Shown in pieces: positions 1-10,174 of a stretch of DNA of 64,000 bases. The translations under genes and the position numbers were made by a program. A model generated the notes under the pieces. That model saw only the letters and a list, made by a program, of their open reading frames with translations, did no database searches and was not told the DNA's origin. The first letter of the stretch is position 1. Each line of letters starts with the position of its first letter. The DNA comes from Tillandsia leiboldiana. Taxonomy: Eukaryota > Streptophyta > Magnoliopsida > Poales > Bromeliaceae. Where the stretch lies: assembly GCA_029204045.2 (NCBI GenBank), contig CM055080.1, positions 5,784,485 through 5,848,484 on the forward strand, written 5' to 3'.

Positions 1-430
1 TATATTAAAAATTATAATATTATTAAATAAAATTTAATAATATTATTTTATAAATGATTTATACATACTCATGATAAAAAATTAAAATATTCTTTTTTTT
101 AATAATTTTTTTAAAAATTAAATTTTAAAATTTATTCAAATTTTAATCTTTATTAATTTTAATTTTTTTAAAAATTTTAAGTTGGAGTAAAAAAAAATGT
201 TAATTTTAAAATGTTAAGTAGGAGTAAAAATTTTAATTTATAAATGTATATAAATTTTAAAAAAATTATAAAAATATTGTATAAATTTTAAAATTAATAA
301 TTTTTAAAAATAAAATAAAATTTTAAGATTTATTAAAATATAAAATTAAAAAAAATTAAAATTTATAAAATTTAAAATTTAAAATTTAAATATTTTTTAT
401 AATTTTAAAATTAAAAAAAAAATCCTGAAG
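1..430. other. AT-rich low-complexity DNA
   Basis: About 430 bases composed almost only of A and T, with many short runs of AAATTT-like sequence. No open frame, splice signal or repeat family is recognisable. Confidence 0.6.
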
Positions 431-439
431 CATATAAAA

Positions 440-517
440 GAAAAAAAAAACGAAAAAAAAAAAAAAAAAAAAAAAAAAGGAAAAGCCCCTTCCCAAGGCA
501 CTGCCTTGGGAAGGGGG

Positions 518-552
<35 letters not shown>

Positions 553-560
553 GGAGAGGA
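440..560. repeat. Poly-A tract, perfect hairpin and (GA)n microsatellite
   Basis: An A-run is followed by a perfect inverted repeat: arms CCCCTTCCCAAGGCA at 486-500 and its complement at 502-516, with a single-base centre. An interrupted (GA)n array follows to about 552. The short serine/leucine-rich frames read here on the minus strand are translations of the microsatellite, not genes. Confidence 0.8.
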
Positions 561-639
561 GAGGAACCGGAGATGAGGGCACCTCGGGGCGAGTGAATGC
601 AAGTTTGGAAGAGTGAGGGAGGAGAGAGAGGGGTTTAAA

Positions 640-795
640 CTAGGGGGTTGGGGTTGGGGTGGGATATCCCAACCCCATAATGAGGGATATTCCCGTTTGG
701 GTAGGATATCCCCAAACGGGGATATCCCAAACCCGTTTGGGTATAAAGGGGGGATATCCCCCCTTTATACCACATCCAAACACAGCCTAAAGGAT
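640..795. repeat. Cluster of GGATATCC-centred palindromes (MITE-like)
   Basis: Three palindromes stand in a row, each built around GATATC. The last, 741-770, is a perfect 30-bp palindrome whose half is GTATAAAGGGGGGAT. The middle one pairs CCCGTTTGGG near 693 with its complement near 712. Such serial hairpins are typical of MITE ends, but I could not define flanking target duplications. Confidence 0.55.
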
Positions 796-2850
796 TCGGC
801 GTGAATTGAAATCGGTTCATCCCAAACAGAACCACATTTGGCCCAAGCCGAGCCGAATCAAATTACAAACCGGTTCAACATGAACGGGATCACGGAAGAA
901 CCGAGCCAAACTAAACCAAACTACAAGTCGACTCGACCTAAACCGAGCCATAAAGGATACACCATGAACTTAAGCGGATTCAACTTAAACTGAACTACAT
1001 GATGTTCGAACCCAACCGAACCACAAGCCGGTTCAGCTTAGACCAAACAATAAAGGATTCAACTTGTCGGTTTAACCCAAACGGAGCCACAGGAGGTCCG
1101 AGTCAAGCCGAACCAAACCACAAGCTGGTTGAACCCAAACCAAACCACATGAGGTTCGAGTCAAATCGAATGACAATGCGATTCTACTTAAATCAAATCA
1201 TAAAGGATTCAACTTGATCTGAAGTCGGTTCATCCCAAACGGAGCCACAGAAGGTCCGAACCAAGCCGAACCAAAGCAAATTACAAGTCGGTTCAACCCG
1301 AACGGAATCACAGGAGAACCGTGCCAAACCAAACCGAACTACAAGCAGGCTCGACCTAAACCGAGCCGTGAAGGATACACCTTGAACCTAGGCGGATTCA
1401 ACTTAAACTGAGCTGAATGAGGTTCGAGCCAAACCGAACCACAAGCCAGTTCGACTTAAACCAAACCATAAAAAATTCAACTTGTCGGTTCAACCCAAAC
1501 AGAACCACATGAGGCCCAAGCCAAGCCGAAACAAAATTACAAATCGGTTCAACTTGAACGGAATCACAAAAGGATCGAGCTAAGTCGAACCGAACTACAA
1601 GCCGGCTCGACCTAAACCGAGCCGTGAAGGATACACCTTGAACCTAGGCTGATTCAACTTAAACTGAGCTACATGAGGTTCGAGCCAAACCAAACCACAA
1701 GCCGGTTCGACTTAAACCAAACCATAAAGAATTCAACTTGTCGGTTCAACCCAAACAGAACCACATGAGGCCCAAGCAGAGCCGAAACCAAATTACAAGT
1801 CGGTTCAACTTGAACGTAATCACAAGAGGATCGAGCCAAGTCGAACCGAACTACAAGCCAGTTCGAGCTAAACCGAGCCACAAAGGATTTAAACTTGAAC
1901 CGAAGTTGGTACAACCTAAACAAAACCACAGAAGGTCCTAGCTGCACCGAACTGAACTACAAACTAGTTTGACTCGAACTGACTACGTGAGGTCCAAATT
2001 GCAAGCCTGTTCAACTCGAACTGAGCCACAAGCTGGTTCGACTTAAACCGAACCATAAAGAGTTCAACTTGAACTACAAACTGGTTCAACCTGAACTGAA
2101 CCGCAGGAGGATCAAGCCAAGCCGGATCAAACCATAAGCCAATTCAACCTAAATCGAATCTGGACGAAACTATATGCAACTTGAACTGGACCATGAACCA
2201 GCTTGACCCCAAATCGAAATCAAAGAGTTCTAAACCAAGCCGCAAAGAGGGCGATTCAAATCAAACTCAAACGGATTTCAAATCAAATCACAAGAGTTTG
2301 ATCAAAACCAAATGCAAAGGGATTCTAAGTTGAATTGAACCCCAAGGTGGCTCAACCTGAATCAAACTCAAATGGATTTCGAACCAAATCTCAAGAGTTT
2401 GATCCAAACCAAATGCAAAGGGATTCTAAGTTGAACCGAACCCCAAGGTGGCTCAACCTGAATCAAACTCAAACGGATCTCGAACCAAACCATAAGATTA
2501 TGATCCGAACCAGATCGAACTATGAAAGGGTCCAAGTTGAGCCGAACTATAAGGACCCGACCCAAATCGAATTCAAAGGGTCTCGAACTAAGTCATAAGG
2601 GTTCGACCTAAACTATGTCTCAAAGGGTTCCGAACCAAAGTATAACGGTTCGACCCAAATCAAATTCAAAAGGGACAAGTCAAGTGAAAGCCTAAGCCGG
2701 CTCAGCTTCAATCAAATGCAAAAGGTTCAAACCAATTCAATTTGAATCCAACCTGAACAAAGGTACAAACTTAACTTCAGGGATGATCCAAATCAAGCAA
2801 ACCAGCTCCACCCGAACTGAAACAAATTAAGAGTTCAAATCGAGCTGACT
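780..2850. repeat. Degenerate tandem/complex repeat field rich in CGAACC and ACAAG motifs
   Basis: Roughly 2 kb is made of variants of the phrases 'aaccgaaccacaagc' and 'cggttcgacttaaacc'. A longer unit of about 256 bp can be followed from 1481 to 1737 (both starting CTTGTCGGTT); a related copy starts at 1063. Near 2319 and 2420 the phrase GGGATTCTAAG recurs with a period of about 101 bp. Open frames of 60-90 aa occur in both directions because stop codons are rare in the motif. No protein family is recognisable. It may be the decayed body or U3 region of a non-autonomous retroelement. Confidence 0.55.
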
Positions 2851-2881
2851 TCAAATGAATCGACTGAGTAAACTTAATCGA

Positions 2882-3281
2882 CTCCCAAATTCAAACGACC
2901 GAAAAGTTATTAAACTAAACCCAAATTCAAACGACCGAAAAGTCACTAAACTAAACCCAAATTCAAACGACCGAAAAGTCACTAAACTAAACCCAAATTC
3001 AAACGACCGAAAAGTCATTAAACTAAACCCAAATTCAAACGACCGAAAAGTCACTAAACTAAACCCAAATTCAAACGACCGAAAAGTCATTAAACTAAAC
3101 CTAAATTCAAACGACCGAAAAGTCACTAAACTAAACCCAAGTTCAAACGACCGAAAAGTCATTAAACTAAACCCAAATTCAAACGACCGAAAAGTCATTA
3201 AACTAAACCCAAGTTCAAACGACCGAAAAGTCATTAAACTAAACCCCAATTCAAACGACCGAAAAGTCACTAAACTAAACA
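2882..3281. repeat. 36-bp minisatellite, about 11 copies
   Basis: The unit (CCAAATTCAAACGACCGA plus AAAGTCAYTAAACTAAAC) is repeated about eleven times head to tail, with a few C/T and A/G variants. Because 36 is a multiple of three, the array is open in one frame on each strand: a 12-residue repeat containing SNDRKV on plus (ORF 2855-3358) and one containing TFRSFE on minus (2851-3291). There is no sign of a real gene around it. Confidence 0.85.
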
Positions 3282-3359
3282 ACCCAAACAACCCAAATCA
3301 TATCAAACTCAACCCCATTCGACCGCCACCCACTTTTGAAGGGCCACCAAGTTTATGAA

Positions 3360-3600
3360 TTGAGCATTTCACTCATGTACAGTGGGGGTATGCCCCTACT
3401 TAAGCCATGTACTTGAAAGTCATATCAATAAAAGTTCGTCTTTATATTACGGTCTCTTCTTATTATCAGCAGGAAACTTGGTCTCTTAATCGAGGGTTCC
3501 TTAACACTGCAAGTGTGGGATAATTAACAACAGATTCTTGAGTCTGTTGGAAGCCATAAGACTACAAACCTGATTTCAAATAAAAAATCCAAACAAACTC
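3360..3600 (+). other. Possible LTR-like 3' transcript end, unclassified
   Basis: The stretch after the minisatellite contains ATCAATAAAAG near 3425, which resembles a plant polyadenylation region or the R/U5 part of an LTR. I could not find a matching partner LTR in the window, so the assignment is weak. Confidence 0.2.
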
Positions 3601-3614
3601 GATCTGTATCATGA

Positions 3615-5283
3615 ATGATCACTCATCGTAAGTCGGTTCGTTTGTGGCGGCAGACATTATTGTTTTATATTGCCTTCTCCATATGCAGGAGAAATATTTT
3701 GTCTGTTACGTTATGGAATGACTTTGCTCTTGATTTCGATGATACCAATATTTCAAAAAAAGTACAAAATTGTCCGGTTGTAATAATCCTTGCTGGAATG
3801 ACAGTTCGTTCATATAGAGGTTTACACCTATATTTGCACTAAAAAAATTTGATTTCATTTTTTTACATATTATTGACTTATTGTTATTGTTAATGTTAAT
3901 TGTTAATTGTTAATTGTATATTTGCCTGTATAATTGCATAAAAGATACATTTATCAACGTGTTCAGCCTCGAAGATATATATTGATTTGGAAATTCCAGA
4001 AGTTTTGGGATTGCTGAATAGGTTTCGCGGCCAGTTATTTTCTAAATACTAAAATGAAATATTGGTAGATTTTTTTTACACTGAAATACTAAAATTATTA
4101 CGTGCAATTTGCAATCCTTAAGTAGTTCCATACAACATATTGAAACCAGCCATCAGCAACTTATCAGTCCTCAAGAGAAAATGTGCTGTAATAGAAAAAC
4201 AGTTGTTGAGTTGTTAGATTTAGACAATTCTAGCATGCATGTAAACTCATCTATGTAATGCCATATTATATATTTATTTTCTTTCTTTTCTTTTGCGTTA
4301 CATTTTATTAACATATGTGTATATTAATATTTGTTAGAACGTCAAATTCATGTGTCAAGCTAAAATCATTGAGATTGATACTTCATTTGGTTGATGGTAT
4401 AAAGCGTGCTCTAACTGCAAAGCAGCAGTTATAACACATGATGATACGTTTCGGCGCTCCAACTATGGTCACGATGATCAAACTCCTGTACCATGGTGCT
4501 ATTTTTAATTCAGAATTATATCAATACTATTTTGTCGTAAATTGAGCATAATTTTATATTTACTTCAAAGTTTTTATTTACATTGCTATTTTTTTATTTC
4601 TTATGTATCCAAGTATAAATTAAACATTATTGTTGGTGATGGAAATAGTACAGCCAACTTCGTTGTCTTTGGAAAGATAGCACAAGAGCTTATTCGTATT
4701 CTGCCTCATATTGTAGCCACCTCATCCGGCTCAGACCAATTCACTCTTACTCCTGCAATTAAAACAATTATTGGTCGGAGCATGTTTTTCAGATTGTATC
4801 TGATACACTAAAATTTAGAACGGATATTCCGTCTTTTAAAATGATAAAAATTTTTACTCTAAACTCAAGTGTCAAGGGAAAATCTCCTGTACTGGCAAAT
4901 GTACGTATTAAGTGTGAGAACAAAGTGCACTCTCCTGCCGCCGACGAACAAATCTGCAAAGAAATATTTATAGAGACATCACCAAGCATAGAATTTTCAT
5001 CTGGGTAATAAAGTTATCATTTATATACTGAAAATTATTCTATGTAAAAAAGTCGTATTAATGTTTTCTTATGATTTTGTAACCAGATCCGGACAACGTG
5101 CTGATGATTTACTTGAGATTCAACATACTAAGAAGCTTCGACTTGCGTAATGTCGAGTCTAACTTCATATTCTTATTTACCTACGCTCTATAATTGATTT
5201 TATATAATATTTGTCATATTAAATTATATTATTTAATTTGTAGATTTGATGAAACTGCTCCATCCAATAAAGACGATAAATAA
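3615..5283 (+). pseudogene. RPA1-like (replication protein A large-subunit) pseudogene fragment
   Basis: Several exon-like pieces in order resemble plant/Helitron-type RPA1 OB-fold proteins. They read VTLWNDFALDFD and GMTVRSYRG (3690-3830), KIYIDLEIPEVLG (3966-4030), KMCCNRKTVVELLDLD (about 4180-4235), KFMCQAKIIEID then YKACSNCKAAV (4340-4440, zinc-ribbon type Cys pairs), and IIVGDGNSTANFVVFGKIAQ (4620-4690). A VFQIVSDTLKF segment follows from about 4780, then a short tail ending in TAA near 5281. AT-rich introns separate them. An in-frame TGA at 4392-4394 interrupts the zinc-ribbon exon, and the frame slips near 4775. The N-terminal OB folds are absent. RPA1 binds single-stranded DNA. Large plant Helitrons carry such genes, so this may be transposon-derived, but no Helitron ends were found around it. 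Confidence 0.65.
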
Positions 5284-6330
5284 AAAAATTGTTGTTTACA
5301 CTGCAGTCTGCTTATATAATCCATCTGTGTTTTGTGTGAACTTTTGGCTACAACATAACTGTCTTTTTAACTAATTTTTACTTCTGCTAACTTTATTAAA
5401 TTAAATATAATTGTATTATGAGTCTAAATTTCTTAATTTTACTGTTAATTTTTTTACATGCTTTTGTTCATTTTTTATATACGCTGCAGGTGCTGGCCTA
5501 GTTGTGAATAAATAAATAGACGGAGTTGGGATGCAGTTGACGTGGCTTATTTTGAGGTGGAGGTGTGGAGTTCGATTACTCACATTCTGCCTGAATTTTA
5601 AGCAGCACAATTTCATTGATTTTTCACCCCCTGAATCCCTGATGGCGTATTTTCAGTTCATAGATTACATAAAATGAGTAAGTTCTTGGGCATGTCGGCA
5701 GATCAATCATGAGAAATACACGTCTCGAAAACAAATATAAAATGGATATATATCCGACCGCAAAGGAGCAAACCACAATAATATAATTGCATGGAAGCTA
5801 AAATCATCTACACCAAGTATCGGCCTAAGCTAAAAACATCTACACCAAGTATCAATACATTTCGCAGGCACAAGGAAGAAATAATAGTATATAAATATAA
5901 GCTAAGTTCTTCATTATTCCCTTATCCTACACCTATGGTCTCTCCCGCGCTCTCGTCGGTTGTTTAATATAAGTGTGTGTTTATTACTGAGGTACCAACA
6001 CGGTCTGCAGACGTAATGTATACTTATTCAAGTCGTCTTGGCCTTTGCTTTTGCTTGGGTAGGAAGCAACTGCCAAAAAAAGAAAAGCACAATTATGATT
6101 AGAGCTCTATATTTGTACAATGCCATTCCTAAGTTTATTCGATCGCGCTAATCTCTCTCATTCTTTAGTCTCATATGCTCAATCCTTCGAGATGTTGGAA
6201 ACTTTGGATTGAAGACACTTCCAAGACTGACAATGCGAGAAATTTCATATTTTCAAGTAAAACATTTAAGGACCAAATTGCATTTTGTCGTAAGTTCATT
6301 TATTACCCATACATACTACTCGATAGAGAA
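5284..6330. other. No gene seen; includes the PEX11 3' flank
   Basis: Nothing with coding character is present. The part next to 6331 should contain the PEX11 3' untranslated region, because that gene ends at 6331 on the minus strand. Its poly-A site cannot be fixed by eye. Confidence 0.5.
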
Positions 6331-7582
6331 TCAAGAGAAAACCTGATAACAAGAGATGAGGGAGCTAATAAATCCAAATGCTCCTGTTACACGCGGAGTC
6401 GCCCTCTTCGGCGCCAGCTGTAGAAGCCCAACTGCGACAACTAAGTCCATAGATGATTTAATAAGCGCAAGCAACCTCTCATTGGACTTCTTTAGCTTCG
6501 CTCGATATTCCTCATCCTGCAACCACCACAATGAGAAGACCATTCCAAAGGTCTATAGAACAAGAGGAAAAGAATGGATCGCATAAAATATGGCAAAACA
6601 TACTTCATATTTGTCCGCATGTTTCAACTGCTTCTCTAATTTCTTCATTGATTTGGATAGCCTGTGGAGTTCCGCCAACTAGGAAGGAGCAAGTGAATTA
6701 ATATGTCTCCATTAATCATCATGAGAAAGGCTTTATAATCCTATATTATATAGCCTATGAAGCTTCTTTTTTCTTCTTGTATATGATATGATAAGAGCAG
6801 TAAGCAGCTAACCTCAAGTATCGTACCACAAGTAGAAGAACCCAGCCAGCAATAAAGTGATATCCTCCCAATTAGCTCTGCGCGTTCATTGTTCTATAAG
6901 ATCGATTAGAGCAACTATTTTAGTTTTCTTTTCAGCATTTGAAACACATAGTAACAGTTTAAAGTGTTGTTAGTGGAAGTAGATTCAGACCTTGTATATC
7001 CCTGTCCTGTTTGCCCATACAATTTGATCTAGAAACAGGAACGTTGATATCAATGCATTTTTGGACTGCAAATGGCACGACCCCCAAACAGAAAAAGATG
7101 AACATATTCATTAAAGAAAAGGAATAAAAAGAGCGTCTCAATAACGATAGAAACTTTTATTCCATTAGAAATAGCTTCTAGTTTTAAATCTGTTCCAGGA
7201 TTATGAGGAGCATCTGCATACCTTTCCAAGTAAAATCAGAGGAAGAGGAGTTCCTTGTGGAGTTGGACTAATAAGGGCATGCAGATCGTTAACAAACTGC
7301 AAGGTGCAGAAGTAGATGCTAAATAGTATTAAATACAGAAAGAGTGCTATGTCTTGCATTTTAACAATTGAATTGTAGATAAATAAAGACCTTAAAAAGT
7401 CGAAAAACTTTTCGAGCCAGACTAGTCGTCTTGTCAACATTTTGTGCAGTGCCGGGTTCTCCATTGCTCAGAAACTTTGATCCGTACTGGATAGCTCGAC
7501 AAATCTTATCCCTGGCTTCAGCTTTGTTTAGATACAGTATTAAGAGAGCAAGCTCTGCCCTCGTGGCATCCAATGAGCACAT
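6331..7582 (-). CDS. PEX11: Peroxisomal membrane protein PEX11, six coding exons
   Basis: PEX11 is an integral/peripheral peroxisomal membrane protein that remodels the membrane so that peroxisomes elongate and proliferate before fission. The coding exons on minus are 7582-7391, 7296-7222, 7065-6991, 6893-6813, 6678-6604 and 6516-6331. Every intron starts GT and ends AG, every junction is in phase 0, and the product is 227 aa, close to the usual 230-235. The start MCSLDATRAELALL and the stretch GSKFLSNGEPGTAQ are PEX11 N-terminal signatures. The hydrophobic segment SSMDLVVAVGLLQLAP with TPRVTGAFGF lies near the C terminus. It resembles the plant PEX11c/d/e subgroup, but the tail stops at CYQVFS, a few residues short of the usual lysine-ending C terminus. 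No stop or frameshift is seen. An acceptor-like TTCTGCAG lies about 20 bases before the ATG, which suggests a 5'-UTR intron. The 16-kb retrotransposon nest begins 432 bp upstream. Confidence 0.93.
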
Positions 7583-8014
7583 TTTCTATACTGAGAAACC
7601 TACTGCAGAAGATGGCAGAAATTATCGGAAGATGCCTCAAAATGAAGTATTAAGGCAACTACTACAAGAATTATAGACAGATAACTGTTCCTATGCTGAA
7701 GATCATAAAATACACTTCAACAATAAATACTAGCAGAAAGAGAAATTCAAAGAGAAGTAGCAATACTTGACAATTTAATTCTATCTGAAGAAAATCACAC
7801 AATCAGGACACCACTGCAGATTCTAATAAATATCCTGACAAGTACTCTGAGAGTAAAGGTGACAACGGATCGTAGTGAGCAGGTCAATTTTAGTGTTTAT
7901 CCTCATGTAAAGTGCAGGATCAGAAGAGAACTAGCAGCTACTGGCAGCAGCCTGAAGTGCATGAACCACAGATTTGAATATGCCAAAGGACCACACAAAA
8001 AAGTGAAAGACATA
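7583..8014 (-). other. PEX11 5' flank / probable 5'-UTR intron end
   Basis: This is the only host sequence between the PEX11 ATG and element B. On minus, the pyrimidine-rich run ending TTCTGCAG just before the ATG looks like a splice acceptor. No coding sequence or clear TATA box was identified. The promoter itself may lie beyond the retrotransposon nest. Confidence 0.5.
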
Positions 8015-8572
8015 TGATGCGGACCCGGTCCCGTTTCAGACTTATGTCCGCTGCCGTCGTCGTAAACCAAGTAGCTGGCTTGATGATGTGATCGCACCAT
8101 GATTCAAGGCGTTGGATGCGACTCAAGTTCGAACTAGTTTTGCATGGTTCGAGATAAATTTAGATATTTTAGTTATTATTTTCTAGATAAGAATCTGGAT
8201 AGATTTAGTTATTTTAGTTATTATTTTCTGTTACCGTATTTATCAGATTGTATTGAGTTTGTTAATAGGAAACTCTATAAGTATGATCATGACTCTCTGT
8301 ACGAGGCATGGATTATTATTAGGAAAATTTCAGTTTCCTTTGAGATGTGTTCTGTCAAGTTTTTCTTTGCGATTTTTGCGTCGACCGGAGTGAGTCCGTA
8401 GGGAATGAGTCCCTTCATCTTAATCTTCTTTATTTTCTCTTCGATTCAAGTATTTACTTGAGGAATTCTCACGCCGTATGATCAAGAAATGAAAAAGATA
8501 AACTTATTGGATCGTTTCTTTAACGGGTTCAAACCCGCAAAAACGCGGTCCATTAAGATTCTCAAGGCGTAC
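8015..8572 (+). repeat. Element B 5' LTR, first part
   Basis: Starts TGATGCGGACCCGG and stops at the insertion point of element A, just after GGCGTAC. The rest of the same LTR resumes at 16077. The 28 codons from 8018 to the TGA at 8100-8102 keep the pol C-terminal frame open. Confidence 0.9.
8568..8572. repeat. Target-site duplication CGTAC of element A, left
   Basis: CGTAC directly before the A 5' LTR is repeated at 16072-16076 directly after its 3' LTR. It lies inside the element B LTR. Confidence 0.9.
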
Positions 8573-10144
8573 TGATGCGGACACGGTCCCGTTTCAGACT
8601 TATGTTCGTCGTCGTCGTAAACCAAGTATCTGGCTTGATGATGTGATCGCACCATGATTCAAGACATTGGATGCGACTCAAGTTCGAACCAGTTTTGCAT
8701 GGTTCGAGATAAATTTAGATATTTTAGTTATTATTTTCTAGATAAGAATCTAGATAGATTTAGTTATTATTTTCTGTTATCGTATTTATCAGATTGAGTT
8801 TGTTAGAAGGAAACATTATAAGTATGATTTTGACGATAAGTACGAGGGATGAATTATTAATATGAAAATTTCGGTTTTCTTTTGAGACGCGTTCTCTCAA
8901 GTTTTCCTTCGCGATTTTGCGTCGACCGGAGTGAGTCCGTAGGGAGTGAGTCCCTTCATCTTAATTTTCTTTGTTTCCTCTTCGATTCAAGTATTTACTT
9001 GCGAAATTCTCACGCCGTTTGATCAAGAAACGAAGAAGATAAACTTATTGGATCGTTTTCTTTAACGGGTTAAAACCCGCAAAAATGCGATCCATTAAGT
9101 TTCTCAAGGCGTACAACAAAGAAAAGCCGTACAAAAAAATGGGCAAAAATTCGTACAAAAAAATAGAAGAAAAGCTGGAAAAGAAAAAAAAAATGAAAAA
9201 AAAGATCGCATCAAGAAGAAACAAAAAAGAGAGAAAAATTCCTCCGCCAAATCCGATCGAGTTGTGCAAATATGTCATCCGCCGACACGCAATCAATGAA
9301 GGCCTCGCCGCGTGCCCTAATCGTCATCGTCCACTCTTACGACTATATCGACTACGCTTCATCACCTTGGACGTTGGGGATTTATCGTCATTTTTATCTC
9401 TGCTATAAACCCTAATTCTCTCGATCCCTCTTTCCTTCTTTTTTGATTTCTTCTTTTTCTTCCTCGTCCTAAAACTTTCGTTTTTCCCACAGATATTACT
9501 TCAACAGAGACGGTATTGGATTGATCGGTAGGAATTTGACGATTCTGTTCAGCGCTTGCAATCGATAATTTCGCCTACAGATCCTTTGATGGTACAAATT
9601 CCCATCCCATTTTTTTTACTTTAAATTTAATTTTCGTTTGGGTTTTAACCAAGGTTTTAAGTATCCATCGGCACGGGCCGTATCTACCGTGTCGTACCGT
9701 GCCAACAAGATACCGGCACGATACAGCTCCCGTGCCGATGACACAGTTCAAAATCCTTTTTCTTAAAATTACTAAGTAATTTTCTTAATAAAGTTCAAAA
9801 TATTTGATAAAGATACATAATAAGCAATTAAAAAATTTTGTTGCTAAAGAAATTAAATATTTCATGCCATTATGTGTCGGCACGCATGTATTTTTTGTGA
9901 CCGGCACTCATCGGCACGGTACGGCACGCACCGTGCCGTACCGTGCCGGCAAGTTTTCGGCACGACCCCGTGCCATGGCACTTAAATCCTTGGTTTTAAC
10001 GCACTGTTTTATGATATTTATTCTTATGTTATTTTCTTTCGAATCCGTATGTTAAGTCTCATTGTGCCTAAACATATAATTACATTAGAGTTTTCAACTA
10101 ATAGGATTTTGCATTCGGATTTCTAAACTCTTTCTCGTGCATCA
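8573..10144 (+). repeat. Element A 5' LTR (with hAT insertion)
   Basis: Begins TGATGCGGACACGG and ends TCTCGTGCATCA, forming the terminal TGATGC/GCATCA inverted repeat. Without the 343-bp insertion and its 8-bp duplication it would match the 1230-bp 3' LTR in length. Confidence 0.92.
9650..9992. mobile_element. Non-autonomous hAT-type element, 343 bp, in the A 5' LTR
   Basis: Absent from the A 3' LTR. It is flanked by an exact 8-bp duplication GTTTTAAC (9642-9649 and 9993-10000), the length expected of hAT transposases. Its ends form an imperfect inverted repeat: CAAGGTTTTAAGT at the left against CAAGGATTTAAGT (complement of the right end). Inside the ends are repeated GGCACG/CGTGCC motifs. 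No coding capacity. Confidence 0.88.
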
Positions 10145-10148
10145 GATT

Positions 10149-10160
10149 TGGTATCAGAGC
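10149..10160 (+). other. Primer-binding site of element A (tRNA-iMet type)
   Basis: TGGTATCAGAGC lies four bases after the 5' LTR end and is complementary to the 3' end of plant initiator methionine tRNA, the usual primer of this retrotransposon group. Confidence 0.9.
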
Positions 10161-10174
10161 CTTAGGTTTGCATC

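Noticed and set aside
2882..3281. CRISPR-like array
   Set aside because: Repeats are directly adjacent with no unique spacers, and the DNA is plant nuclear.
2855..3358. 167-aa ORF with 12-residue repeats as a secreted or structural repeat protein
   Set aside because: It is the translation of the 36-bp minisatellite. The opposite strand is equally open, and the non-repeat ends have no gene features.
9085..9408. 107-aa lysine-rich ORF, and similar frames at 15547 and 16153
   Set aside because: These lie in the LTRs of elements A and B. The lysine run reflects A-rich LTR sequence.
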